The notes under the pieces: model-generated
Databases searched by the model: none
The model's input: the letters and a program-made list of their open reading frames with translations, nothing else
Told to the model about the DNA's origin: nothing
Shown: piece by piece, positions 1 through 5,355 of the stretch
Layout: the number at the start of each line of letters is the position of its first letter
Position numbering within the stretch: position 1 is the first letter of the stretch
Position numbers and translations under genes: made by a program
Assembly: GCF_946478885.1 (NCBI RefSeq)
Contig: NZ_CAMLDX010000149.1
Coordinates: forward strand, 1 to 5,358
Length of the DNA stretch: 5,358 bases
Reading direction: 5' to 3'
Source: an uncultured Bacillus sp.
GTDB taxonomy: Bacteria > Bacillota > Bacilli > Bacillales_B > DSM-18226

Positions 1-48
1 TTCTTCTTGTTTAATTTGCTCCGCACTTGGTTCAAGCTTTAACGACAT
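1..48 (-). CDS. purL: Phosphoribosylformylglycinamidine synthase large subunit PurL, N-terminal fragment
   Basis: Only the first 16 codons ([16 protein letters not shown]) are in the window; the gene runs off the left edge. The peptide matches the N-terminus of Bacillus PurL as I remember it (MSLLLEPS.EQI), and the position directly after purS and purQ is the expected one. In the family PurL is the ATP-dependent synthetase subunit that converts FGAR to FGAM using ammonia channelled from PurQ. The ATG at 48-46 is set by a GGAGGG Shine-Dalgarno six bases upstream. The start lies inside the last codons of purQ (17-base overlap), so translation is probably coupled. No catalytic residue is visible in this fragment; the identification rests on the N-terminal match and context. 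Confidence 0.93.
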   Translation of the reverse strand, partial: MSLKLEPSAEQIKQEE

Positions 49-715
49 GTGTTTCCCTCCATTGTTTGACGATTGATTGGAATAATTTCAGACCATCGGC
101 GCCGCCTAAAAGCTCATCGACAGCTCTTTCCGGGTGAGGCATCATTCCCAGTACATTTCCTTTTTCATTGACAATCCCGGCAATATCGACAAGACTTCCG
201 TTAGGGTTGCTCTTATATGTGAAGACAATTTGATTATTTTTCTTTAATGTTTCCAGCGTCTCTTCATCACAGTAATAGTTTCCTTCACCATGGGCGATTG
301 GAATCGTGATCACTTCATTTTTTTCATAAACATTGGAAAACATTGTTTCATTATTAACTACCTTTAATTCCACCGGGCGACAGATAAATTTAAGGCTTTC
401 GTTTCTTTTCATTGCTCCAGGCAACAGTCCGGCTTCCAATAAAATTTGAAATCCGTTGCAGACACCAAGAATCGGCTTGCCTGCCTCTGCAGCCTTTACA
501 ACCTCTTTCATAACATTACTGAAACGGGCAATCGCTCCGCAGCGTAAATAGTCTCCATAGGAAAATCCGCCTGGAAGCAGAATTCCATCAAATTCATCAA
601 GGCTTTCAGCATCATGCCAAACATATTCAACATCTTCACCTAATTCATCCTTAATGGCATGATACATGTCTATATCACAGTTTGATCCAGGAAAAACAAT
701 GACTGCAAACTTCAC
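32..715 (-). CDS. purQ: Phosphoribosylformylglycinamidine synthase, glutaminase subunit PurQ
   Basis: A 227-residue class I glutamine amidotransferase that hydrolyses glutamine and supplies ammonia to PurL for FGAR to FGAM conversion. The nucleophile elbow GVCNGFQ places the catalytic Cys at residue 86, and PHPERA near the end places His194 and Glu196, completing the triad. [17 protein letters not shown] (about 47-63) is the characteristic early motif. Length and sequence agree closely with B. subtilis PurQ from memory. The start is GTG (715-713), overlapping the purS stop by four bases (GTGA). The Shine-Dalgarno GAGGGGG lies 10 bases upstream, inside purS. A later start is unlikely because [14 protein letters not shown] is the family N-terminus. 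The 3' end overlaps purL by 17 bases. The gene is intact. Confidence 0.98.
   Translation of the reverse strand: MKFAVIVFPGSNCDIDMYHAIKDELGEDVEYVWHDAESLDEFDGILLPGGFSYGDYLRCGAIARFSNVMKEVVKAAEAGKPILGVCNGFQILLEAGLLPGAMKRNESLKFICRPVELKVVNNETMFSNVYEKNEVITIPIAHGEGNYYCDEETLETLKKNNQIVFTYKSNPNGSLVDIAGIVNEKGNVLGMMPHPERAVDELLGGADGLKLFQSIVKQWRETHVVKA
55..60 (-). promoter_or_regulatory. Ribosome binding site of purL
   Basis: GGAGGG on the minus strand, six bases (AAACAC) before the purL ATG. It lies inside the coding sequence of purQ, which is what allows the two genes to overlap, and it fixes the purL start. Confidence 0.85.
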
Positions 716-966
716 TTAGCAACAGCCCCCTCAATTTCAAAGCGGTAGTCTTCAATAACCGGATTTGCCAGCAAACGATCACAAACCTCTTTGACTACAT
801 CCTCAACAGGGCGGTCTGACTTTTCAACCTGAAGTTCCATATATTTTCCAATCCGAACATCGGAGATTTCTTTATAATTCATCGCATGCAAAGAGTGCAT
901 GACAGCTGTTCCTTGGGGATCTAATACACTTTCTCTCAACGTAACATATACTTTTACTTTATACAT
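712..966 (-). CDS. purS: Phosphoribosylformylglycinamidine synthase subunit PurS
   Basis: An 84-residue small subunit of the three-part FGAM synthase found in Bacillus-type bacteria and archaea. In the family PurS forms a dimer that bridges PurL and PurQ and helps pass ammonia between them; it has no catalytic site of its own. Visible family features are the N-terminal strand [18 protein letters not shown] (about 2-19), followed by the conserved segment [10 protein letters not shown] (about 36-45) and the C-terminal [12 protein letters not shown] (about 68-79). Length is typical. The ATG at 966-964 overlaps the purC stop by eight bases. AGGAGG at 975-980 (8-base spacing) sits inside the last codons of purC. 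The stop overlaps the purQ start (GTGA). The gene is intact. Confidence 0.97.
   Translation of the reverse strand: MYKVKVYVTLRESVLDPQGTAVMHSLHAMNYKEISDVRIGKYMELQVEKSDRPVEDVVKEVCDRLLANPVIEDYRFEIEGAVAK
726..732 (-). promoter_or_regulatory. Ribosome binding site of purQ
   Basis: GAGGGGG on the minus strand, 10 bases before the GTG start of purQ. It supports the non-ATG start at the family N-terminus. The spacing is slightly long and the site lies within the purS coding sequence, fitting translational coupling. Confidence 0.7.
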
Positions 967-1678
967 TTTGGCTGCCTCCTAATTTGGCTAAAATAATTTC
1001 ATATACATCCGTTAAATTTCCAAGATCACGGCGAAATACGTCCTTGTCAAGCTTTTGATTTGTTTCCGCATCCCAAAGGCGGCATGTATCAGGCGAAATT
1101 TCATCGGCAAGCAGAATATTGCCCTCCGCATCTTTCCCAAACTCAAGCTTAAAGTCAATCAATTTAATGCCGAGCTCTGCAAAAAGGCTGGACAATACTT
1201 CGTTAACTTTAAGTGCTTTTTCCTTTATTAATTCCTTTTCTTCTACTGTCGCAAGTTCTAAGACTTCAATGTGATCATCTGTTAATAGCGGATCGCCTAA
1301 TGCATCATCTTTATAATAAAATTCAACAATCGGTCTTGATAATTTTGTACCTTCTTCTACACCAAGTCTTTTTGAAAAGCTTCCTGCAGCTGTATTACGG
1401 ACAACTGTTTCAAGTGGAATAATGGTCACCTTTTTGACAAGTTGCTCAGTTTCAGACAGCCGTTTAATGAAATGGGATTCAATTCCTTTTTCTTTTAATT
1501 TTTCAAAAATTAAACTGGTAATTTCATTATTTAAGCGACCTTTACCGGCAATTTCCGCCTTTTTAACACCATTAAAAGCGGTCGCTGAATCCTTATATTC
1601 AATCCAGACTACTTGTTCGTCGTTCGTTGCATAGATTTTCTTCGCCTTGCCTTCGTATAATTGCGCACCTTTTTCCAT
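959..1678 (-). CDS. purC: Phosphoribosylaminoimidazole-succinocarboxamide synthase (SAICAR synthetase) PurC
   Basis: A 239-residue enzyme joining CAIR and L-aspartate with ATP to form SAICAR. The N-terminal nucleotide-binding motif [10 protein letters not shown] is at residues 7-16. The family signature [12 protein letters not shown] lies at about 89-100 and the second signature LIDFKLEFG at about 173-181. [15 protein letters not shown] (about 189-203) contributes conserved acidic residues of the active site. Length is normal for the bacterial single-domain form. The ATG at 1678-1676 is preceded by AAGGAGG eight bases upstream, an unambiguous start. The 3' end overlaps purS by eight bases. 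Upstream is the only sizeable gap within the operon (132 bases to purB), containing two hairpins, so this gene could be expressed at a different level from purB. Confidence 0.98.
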   Translation of the reverse strand: MEKGAQLYEGKAKKIYATNDEQVVWIEYKDSATAFNGVKKAEIAGKGRLNNEITSLIFEKLKEKGIESHFIKRLSETEQLVKKVTIIPLETVVRNTAAGSFSKRLGVEEGTKLSRPIVEFYYKDDALGDPLLTDDHIEVLELATVEEKELIKEKALKVNEVLSSLFAELGIKLIDFKLEFGKDAEGNILLADEISPDTCRLWDAETNQKLDKDVFRRDLGNLTDVYEIILAKLGGSQNV

Positions 1679-1703
1679 TTAGAAAGCCTCCTTTTTTTAT
1701 AGG

Positions 1704-1735
1704 ACAGACTTTTTCAGCCAGCCCCCAAAGACTGT
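1704..1735 (-). repeat. Imperfect inverted repeat upstream of purC
   Basis: The arms ACAGTCTTT and AAAGTCTGT (minus strand) pair over 8 of 9 positions with one T-T mismatch and a 14-base loop. The hairpin would end a few bases before the A-rich run and Shine-Dalgarno of purC. No T-run follows on either strand, so it is not a convincing terminator. It could be an RNA processing or stability element; the function is unknown. Confidence 0.4.
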
Positions 1736-1770
1736 AGCTCTTTATTTTCTTGCTTGCAGTTCATCATTAC

Positions 1771-1802
1771 CGGTGTCAGTCCCTGTTTTAGGGACTGCAC
1801 CG
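1771..1802. repeat. REP-like palindrome between purB and purC
   Basis: A stem of CGGTG plus CAGTCCCT against AGGGACTG plus CACCG, with a GTTTT loop and a single bulged T at 1776. That makes 13 pairs interrupted by one bulge, strong and GC-rich. No T-run follows on the minus strand, so it is unlikely to terminate the operon. A short, isolated, nearly perfect palindrome in an intergenic gap is typical of repetitive extragenic palindromes. I have an impression that GGTGTCAG-type palindromes are dispersed in some Bacillaceae genomes, but only one copy is present here and repetition cannot be shown. In the mRNA it could protect the purEKB part against 3' decay. Confidence 0.6.
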
Positions 1803-1810
1803 AAATTCTC

Positions 1811-3103
1811 TTACAAACCTAATCTTTCAAAAATTGTATCAATATTTTTCAAATGATAATTGTAATCAAAACAATCGGCAATTTCTTCAGGTGAAAGTTT
1901 TGCTGTGATCTTCTCATCTGCTTCAACTAAGGAACGGAAGGAAACCTGTTTATCCCAAGCCTCCATTGCCCTGCGCTGCACAGTGTCATAGGCTTCTTCC
2001 CTGACAAGACCCTTATTAATTAAAGCAAGCAATACGCGCTGCGAATAAATCAGGCCGTGAGTACGCTCCATATTGCGCAGCATGTTTTCAGGGAAGACAG
2101 TCAGGTTTTTCACAATATTACCGAAACGATTCAGCATATAATTCAGAGCAATGGTGGCATCTGGAATAATGACACGCTCTGCAGATGAATGTGAGATATC
2201 ACGTTCATGCCATAGAGGAACATTCTCATAAGCAGTCATCATGTAACCGCGAATAACACGGGCCATCCCGCACATATTTTCTGAACCGATTGGATTCCGC
2301 TTATGAGGCATTGCAGAGGAACCTTTTTGTCCTTTAGCAAAAGCCTCTTCAACTTCACGAATTTCACTTTTTTGCAAACCGCGAATTTCGACGGCAAATT
2401 TCTCAATTGATGTCGCAATAAGGGCGATCGTGGACATATAATGTGCATGACGATCACGTTGTAATGTTTGAGTAGAAATAGGCGCCGGCTTCGTGCCAAG
2501 CTTTTCACATACATACTTTTCAACAAATGGATCGATATTCGCGTATGTCCCGACGGCTCCGGAAATTTTGCCATATTCGATACCTTCTGCTGCTTGTTTA
2601 AAGCGATCTAGATTACGTTTCATTTCTTCATACCACAGGGCTATCTTTAAACCAAATGTAGTCGGCTCGGCATGGACACCATGTGTACGCCCCATCATAA
2701 CCGTATATTTATGTTCCTGTGCCTTATTCTTTAAAATCTCAATAAAATTTTCAATATCCTTTAAAAGAATATGATTGGCTTGTTTAATTAAGTAAGACCA
2801 AGCAGTATCTACAACATCCGTTGACGTTAAACCATAATGAACCCATTTTCTTTCTTCACCTAATGTTTCAGAAACAGCCCGGGTAAAGGCTACAACATCA
2901 TGTCTTGTTTCTTTTTCAATTTCATAAATCCTCTCAATATTAAAGGAGGCATTCTCACGAATTTTCGCTACGTCTTCCTTAGGAATGACGCCAAGCTCCG
3001 CCCAAGCTTCATCTGCCAATATTTCAACTTCCAGCCAAGCCTTATATTTGTTTTCCTCTGTCCAAATTGCACCCATTTCCGGTCTTGTATAACGATCTAT
3101 CAT
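1811..3103 (-). CDS. purB: Adenylosuccinate lyase PurB
   Basis: A 430-residue member of the fumarase/aspartase superfamily. It removes fumarate from SAICAR to give AICAR and from adenylosuccinate to give AMP, so it serves both IMP and AMP synthesis. The superfamily signature [11 protein letters not shown] is at about residues 261-271, in the mobile loop with the catalytic Ser. TRH (His68), [15 protein letters not shown] (His89 region) and [14 protein letters not shown] (His141) match the active-site positions reported for the B. subtilis enzyme, whose length is almost the same. The ATG at 3103-3101 follows GGAGG by seven bases. It is 34 bases downstream of purK, without overlap, and is followed by the 132-base gap before purC. 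The gene is intact, with no frameshift or unusual insertion. Confidence 0.98.
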   Translation of the reverse strand: MIDRYTRPEMGAIWTEENKYKAWLEVEILADEAWAELGVIPKEDVAKIRENASFNIERIYEIEKETRHDVVAFTRAVSETLGEERKWVHYGLTSTDVVDTAWSYLIKQANHILLKDIENFIEILKNKAQEHKYTVMMGRTHGVHAEPTTFGLKIALWYEEMKRNLDRFKQAAEGIEYGKISGAVGTYANIDPFVEKYVCEKLGTKPAPISTQTLQRDRHAHYMSTIALIATSIEKFAVEIRGLQKSEIREVEEAFAKGQKGSSAMPHKRNPIGSENMCGMARVIRGYMMTAYENVPLWHERDISHSSAERVIIPDATIALNYMLNRFGNIVKNLTVFPENMLRNMERTHGLIYSQRVLLALINKGLVREEAYDTVQRRAMEAWDKQVSFRSLVEADEKITAKLSPEEIADCFDYNYHLKNIDTIFERLGL

Positions 3104-3137
3104 GTCTTTTCCTCCGATCTATTTTGTCACTGCCATT

Positions 3138-4265
3138 TTACCATATTTTGCTTTCCTCAATTTCCTTAAGTGCATCTTCGATGGAGGAGTGCAAAATCGT
3201 CACATGACCCATCTTTCTTTTTATCTTCGCTTCTTTTTTTCCATATAAATGAATTTTCCAATTATGAAGCATAGGAATCTTCTTAATTACTTCCGCCTGA
3301 TGTTCACCAAGAATATTTACCATCACAGCCGGCTTCAGCAGTTCCGTACTGCCTAACGGCCAATTGCATACTGCCCGTACATGCTGTTCAAACTGTGATG
3401 TTTCACAGGCCTCAATGCTGTAATGACCTGAATTATGCGGCCTTGGTGCCAATTCATTTACATAAATCCCATCTTTTGTTAAAAACATTTCCACCGCCAG
3501 GGTACCGACAAGCTGAAAGTTCTCGGCTAATCGTGCCGCTATCCTGACAGCTGATTCTTTTGCCTTTTGATCTATTCTGGCTGGGACAATGGTTTCATGA
3601 AGAATATTCTCCTTGTGAATATTTTCTCCGACCGGAAAAGCAGCTGTCTCGCCGCTACTATTTCGGCACACAATGACGGAGATTTCCTTCTCAAAAGGCA
3701 CCCATTTCTCTAAGACACACATGCCTGCTTTTAAAAGCAAAGCAGCCTCTGTCACTTCATCTTCCCTATGGATCACAAACTGCCCTTTTCCATCATAACC
3801 GCCTCTTGCAGTTTTCAGGACTGCCGGATAACCAATTTCAGCCAGACCTTTTCTCATATCCTCTTCATTTTCAATCACTGCATATGGAGCTACTTCTACA
3901 CCTGCATGCTGAATCGCTACCTTCTCAGTCATGCGATTCTGAGTAATTTCCAACAGCTTAACGCCTTGAGGGACATAAGTATTTTCATTCAGCCATTTCA
4001 GGCAGTCTGCATCTATGTTTTCAAATTCATATGTGATGACATCACTAGCATCTGCCAATTTCTTAATTGCGTCCAGATCATCATAGGCTGCTGCAATCAC
4101 AATGTCTGCTACTTGAGCACACGGGCAATCTTCGACAGGATCAAGAACGGCAATACGAAAACCCTGAGCTTTTGCGGCTAATGCCATCATCCTGCCAAGT
4201 TGTCCTCCACCGATAATCCCTATTGTTTGACCTGGTAATATGACTTTATTAGACAAGCTGATCAC
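3138..4265 (-). CDS. purK: N5-carboxyaminoimidazole ribonucleotide synthase PurK
   Basis: An ATP-grasp enzyme of 375 residues that carboxylates AIR with bicarbonate and ATP to N5-CAIR, the substrate of PurE. The N-terminal glycine-rich motif [12 protein letters not shown] is at about 15-26 and TYEFENID at 78-85. The ATP-grasp loop [11 protein letters not shown] is at about 152-162 and the metal/substrate motif [14 protein letters not shown] at 270-283. The start is uncertain. GTG at 4265-4263 gives the longest form, but TTG at 4256-4254 aligns better with the MSK start I recall for B. subtilis PurK. Neither has a good Shine-Dalgarno at normal spacing. Both starts overlap the end of purE (by 17 or 8 bases), so initiation probably depends on ribosomes finishing purE. 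Otherwise intact. Confidence 0.97.
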   Translation of the reverse strand: MISLSNKVILPGQTIGIIGGGQLGRMMALAAKAQGFRIAVLDPVEDCPCAQVADIVIAAAYDDLDAIKKLADASDVITYEFENIDADCLKWLNENTYVPQGVKLLEITQNRMTEKVAIQHAGVEVAPYAVIENEEDMRKGLAEIGYPAVLKTARGGYDGKGQFVIHREDEVTEAALLLKAGMCVLEKWVPFEKEISVIVCRNSSGETAAFPVGENIHKENILHETIVPARIDQKAKESAVRIAARLAENFQLVGTLAVEMFLTKDGIYVNELAPRPHNSGHYSIEACETSQFEQHVRAVCNWPLGSTELLKPAVMVNILGEHQAEVIKKIPMLHNWKIHLYGKKEAKIKRKMGHVTILHSSIEDALKEIEESKIW

Positions 4266-4737
4266 TACTTTCTATGGCAGCCTTTTTCATCTCAATCCTG
4301 TATTGTTCCAGACTTTCAGCCAGCTTATGATCATAAGCAGACAATATTTGAGCCGCCAATAATCCGGCATTTGTTGCCCCTGCTTTGCCAATTGCAACTG
4401 TGGCCACTGGAATACCGCCTGGCATTTGTACGATAGACAGCAACGAATCAAGGCCGTTCAAGGCTCTCGATTGAACTGGCACACCGATCACTGGCAAAGT
4501 TGTCTTCGCTGCTACCATGCCAGGTAAATGAGCCGCACCTCCTGCTCCAGCAATGATGACCTTCACGCCCCTTGCTCTTGCCCCCTCGGCAAATTCAAAC
4601 ATTAAGTCAGGCGTCCTATGTGCGGAAACGACTTTCTTTTCGTATGGAATTTCAAATTTATCCAGCATTTCACAAGCATGACGCATCGTATCCCAGTCTG
4701 ACTTGCTCCCCATGATTACTGCAACTTGGGCACTCAT
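4249..4737 (-). CDS. purE: N5-carboxyaminoimidazole ribonucleotide mutase PurE
   Basis: The first structural gene of the operon, 162 residues. It belongs to the class I PurE family, which moves the carboxyl group of N5-CAIR to carbon 4 to give CAIR; the adjacent purK supports class I rather than the AIR carboxylase type. Visible motifs are the phosphate-binding loop GSKSDWDTM at about 10-18 and VSAHRTPD at about 37-44, with the conserved catalytic His at residue 40. The glycine-rich [12 protein letters not shown] follows at about 63-74, then PVIGVPVQS and [28 protein letters not shown]. The ATG at 4737-4735 has GGAGGG five bases upstream. The gene is separated from the guanine riboswitch terminator by about 400 bases, longer than the B. 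subtilis pur leader as I remember it. Confidence 0.98.
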   Translation of the reverse strand: MSAQVAVIMGSKSDWDTMRHACEMLDKFEIPYEKKVVSAHRTPDLMFEFAEGARARGVKVIIAGAGGAAHLPGMVAAKTTLPVIGVPVQSRALNGLDSLLSIVQMPGGIPVATVAIGKAGATNAGLLAAQILSAYDHKLAESLEQYRIEMKKAAIESSDQLV

Positions 4738-4742
4738 CCAAT

Positions 4743-4748
4743 CCCTCC
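4743..4748 (-). promoter_or_regulatory. Ribosome binding site of purE
   Basis: GGAGGG on the minus strand, five bases (ATTGG) before the purE ATG. It fixes the start of the first gene and shows that the preceding open frame, which stops at 4769, is not fused to purE. Confidence 0.85.
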
Positions 4749-4783
4749 AGCTTATCTTTGTTTTATCATTAAGATGACTTTAC

Positions 4784-4853
4784 CATCAGTGTTTTTTTGA
4801 ATGGCATAGGACGTGCACTTCGCTTGTCGTACTTATACTCCCCTCCACTGATG
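4784..4853. repeat. Inverted repeat CATCAGTG / CACTGATG
   Basis: Perfect 8-base arms at 4784-4791 and 4846-4853, 54 bases apart, upstream of purE. In the leader RNA they could close a long stem-loop ending just before the region of the purE Shine-Dalgarno. No T-run follows on the minus strand. An 8-base match over this distance may be chance, but it lies in the unexplained GC-richer block and may mark a structured RNA. Confidence 0.35.
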
Positions 4854-4864
4854 TTCAGCCGTGC

Positions 4865-4884
4865 AAAGCCCGATTGGCTTTTTT
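4865..4884 (+). terminator. Plus-strand intrinsic terminator-like hairpin
   Basis: AAAGCC, loop CGATT, then GGCTTT running into six T residues (4879-4884) on the plus strand. The form is a short classic Rho-independent terminator, but it faces against the operon and no plus-strand gene is seen before it. On the minus strand the same hairpin lacks a T-run. It may be a relic of an inserted segment, the end of an antisense RNA, or chance. Confidence 0.4.
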
Positions 4885-5001
4885 GTAATGACCTCAAGAA
4901 AAGTTCTTCCCGGATCTTTATTGACAGTTCATCTCCCGCCTTTCTTCTGGTCTGCCCAAAATCTTGGTCGAGTCTTTCTGTCGAATAAAAAAATCTAATC
5001 A

Positions 5002-5028
5002 ATTCTATAATCAAATAAATACCGTCAA
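5002..5028 (-). promoter_or_regulatory. Weak promoter-like pair in the leader upstream of purE
   Basis: On the minus strand TTGACG (5023-5028) matches a sigma-A -35 in five of six positions and TAGAAT (5002-5007) matches a -10 in five of six, but the spacer is only 15 bases. The -35-like box is the loop of a 9-base inverted repeat. If functional, it would give purE transcription independent of the riboswitch. The short spacer makes it doubtful. Confidence 0.25.
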
Positions 5029-5037
5029 GTATTTATT
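5014..5037. repeat. Perfect AT-rich inverted repeat around TTGACG
   Basis: AATAAATAC and GTATTTATT flank a six-base centre reading TTGACG on the minus strand. This is operator-like geometry overlapping a -35-like box. It could equally be a weak RNA hairpin or chance in AT-rich DNA. It does not resemble the CGAA-centred PurR box. Confidence 0.35.
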
Positions 5038-5045
5038 ATTCCATT

Positions 5046-5145
5046 AAAAAACTTTGTTAAAGACCCTTGCTGAAAAAATGCCTACTTCATTAATGGTCTA
5101 CGATTCACTGTTATTTTGTAGGGTAGCAAGATTGTGTAACAAAGT
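5046..5145 (-). terminator. Second terminator-like folded element after the riboswitch
   Basis: On the minus strand ACTTTGTTA (5145-5137) begins directly after the T-run of the riboswitch terminator. It pairs perfectly with TAACAAAGT (5059-5051), which runs into TTTTT. Nested inside are CTTGCT with AGCAAG (5125-5130 / 5066-5071) and CCTAC with GTAGG (5118-5122 / 5081-5085). The outer stem is AT-rich and encloses 77 bases, so it would be weak as an intrinsic terminator. It could also be a small inserted element, since both 9-base arms are flanked by AAAAA on the plus strand. Confidence 0.4.
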
Positions 5146-5201
5146 AAAAAAGCCCTGACAGAAGCCTCCCATTCTATAAGAGAAAGCAATCCGTCCGGGC
5201 T
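5146..5201 (-). terminator. Riboswitch-controlled intrinsic terminator
   Basis: The RNA arm AGCCC-G-GACGGA (5201-5190) pairs with UCUGUC-A-GGGCU (5162-5151) with one G-A mismatch and one G-U pair. It is extended by GCUUUCU with GGGAGGC (5187-5181 / 5170-5164) and followed by a run of six U (5151-5146). The strong, long hairpin is the OFF element of the guanine riboswitch: when guanine is bound it should form and stop transcription before purE. Its upper left strand is also the partner of the antiterminator. Confidence 0.9.
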
Positions 5202-5294
5202 CTTGAAGGCGCAAAGTAATAGAGATTAATAGAATACAATCTTCAGATGATCTATTAATCCTGCTGCTGCCGGGCAATTTACTCTCCCTCATAG
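5174..5294 (-). promoter_or_regulatory. Antiterminator of the guanine riboswitch
   Basis: CUAUGAGGGAGAGUAA (5294-5279) can pair without interruption with UUGCUUUCUCUUAUAG (5189-5174), 16 pairs of which four are G-U. The first segment contains the whole 3' strand of aptamer stem P1 and the ligand-contacting C. The second is the upper left arm and loop of the terminator. The antiterminator therefore excludes both the ligand-bound aptamer and the full terminator, giving a conventional transcriptional OFF switch on guanine. Confidence 0.75.
5224..5260 (-). other. Spacer hairpin between aptamer and terminator
   Basis: GATTAATAGA (5260-5251) and TCTATTAATC (5233-5224) form a perfect 10-base stem with a 17-base loop in the leader RNA. 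It lies wholly within the loop of the antiterminator and does not conflict with aptamer, terminator or antiterminator. It probably folds in both states and brings the two antiterminator strands closer. Confidence 0.6.
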
Positions 5295-5355
5295 TCCGGT
5301 TATTTACGGTAACCGGGTAGAAACTCATGGGCCAATTCCCATTATTATATGAGGG
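5286..5355 (-). ncRNA. Guanine-class purine riboswitch aptamer of the pur operon
   Basis: The three-way junction is fully visible on the minus strand. P1 is CCCTCATA (5355-5348) with TATGAGGG (5293-5286). P2 is ATGGG with CCCAT (5342-5338 / 5331-5327). The conserved junction strand TTTCTAC is at 5323-5317. P3 is CCGGTTA with TAACCGG (5316-5310 / 5302-5296), closed by the conserved loop CCGTAAA. The base equivalent to position 74, before the P1 3' strand, is C (5294), which pairs with guanine rather than adenine. The two G of loop L2 and the two C of L3 that kiss are present. Loop L2 (AATTGG) is six bases, one fewer than the usual seven. The window ends three bases upstream of P1, so promoter and transcription start are not visible. 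Guanine or hypoxanthine should switch the operon off. Confidence 0.96.

Larger units (their letters stand above)
4769..5032 (-). other. Unrecognised open frame in the purE leader, possible gene remnant
   Basis: An open frame on the minus strand runs from just after the stop at 5033-5035 to a TAA at 4769-4771. It contains no usable ATG start. A TTG at 5014 would give 81 residues, but no Shine-Dalgarno precedes it and its first codons lie in AT-rich intergenic-looking DNA. From about 4985 on, composition becomes GC-richer and the translation (for example DFGQTRRKAGDELSIKIREE) has a balanced, protein-like mix. I do not recognise it and see no membrane segment or motif. Possible readings are a 5'-truncated remnant of a gene, a structured RNA that happens to be open, or a dispersed repeat. 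The opposite-strand frame (4797-4988) is rich in Ser, Leu, Pro, Trp and Cys and looks like a shadow. Confidence 0.25.

Noticed and set aside
1213..1634. Plus-strand open frames opposite purC
   Set aside because: They are antisense to an intact, well-conserved gene, with no ribosome binding site or recognisable domain.
1719..1769. A 17-codon open frame (MMNCKQENKELQSLGAG) between purB and purC
   Set aside because: No Shine-Dalgarno precedes it, and it is very short and overlaps the hairpin sequences; no evidence of translation.
2239..3169. Open frames on both strands overlapping purB in other frames
   Set aside because: PurB is intact and full length in its own frame; the alternatives show Cys/Phe/Ser-rich shadow composition and no start signals.
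3768..4181. 137-residue plus-strand open frame opposite purK
   Set aside because: Antisense to the ATP-grasp core of PurK; rich in Cys, Phe, Ile and Ser; no Shine-Dalgarno.
4797..4988. Plus-strand 63-residue open frame upstream of purE
   Set aside because: It has an ATG but no Shine-Dalgarno. Its composition (rich in Ser, Leu, Pro, Trp and Cys) looks like the reverse of a GC-richer block, and the terminator-like hairpin at 4865-4884 would cut its transcript.
5049..5145. A PRPP or ppGpp riboswitch (ykkC class) in tandem with the guanine riboswitch
   Set aside because: Tandem guanine-PRPP switches are known before purine genes, so I looked for the conserved GGGACUGGUCC-like and GNUUCUAGG-like ykkC segments after the guanine aptamer. 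None is present.
4738..5145. PurR box in the leader
   Set aside because: PurR boxes have a CGAA core in an A/T-rich CCGAACAWT-type context, usually paired upstream of the promoter. Only stray CGAA/TTCG tetramers occur here; the expected operator would lie beyond the right edge.
5098..5328. 76-residue minus-strand open frame across the riboswitch
   Set aside because: It reads through the aptamer, antiterminator and terminator, whose bases are explained by RNA structure.
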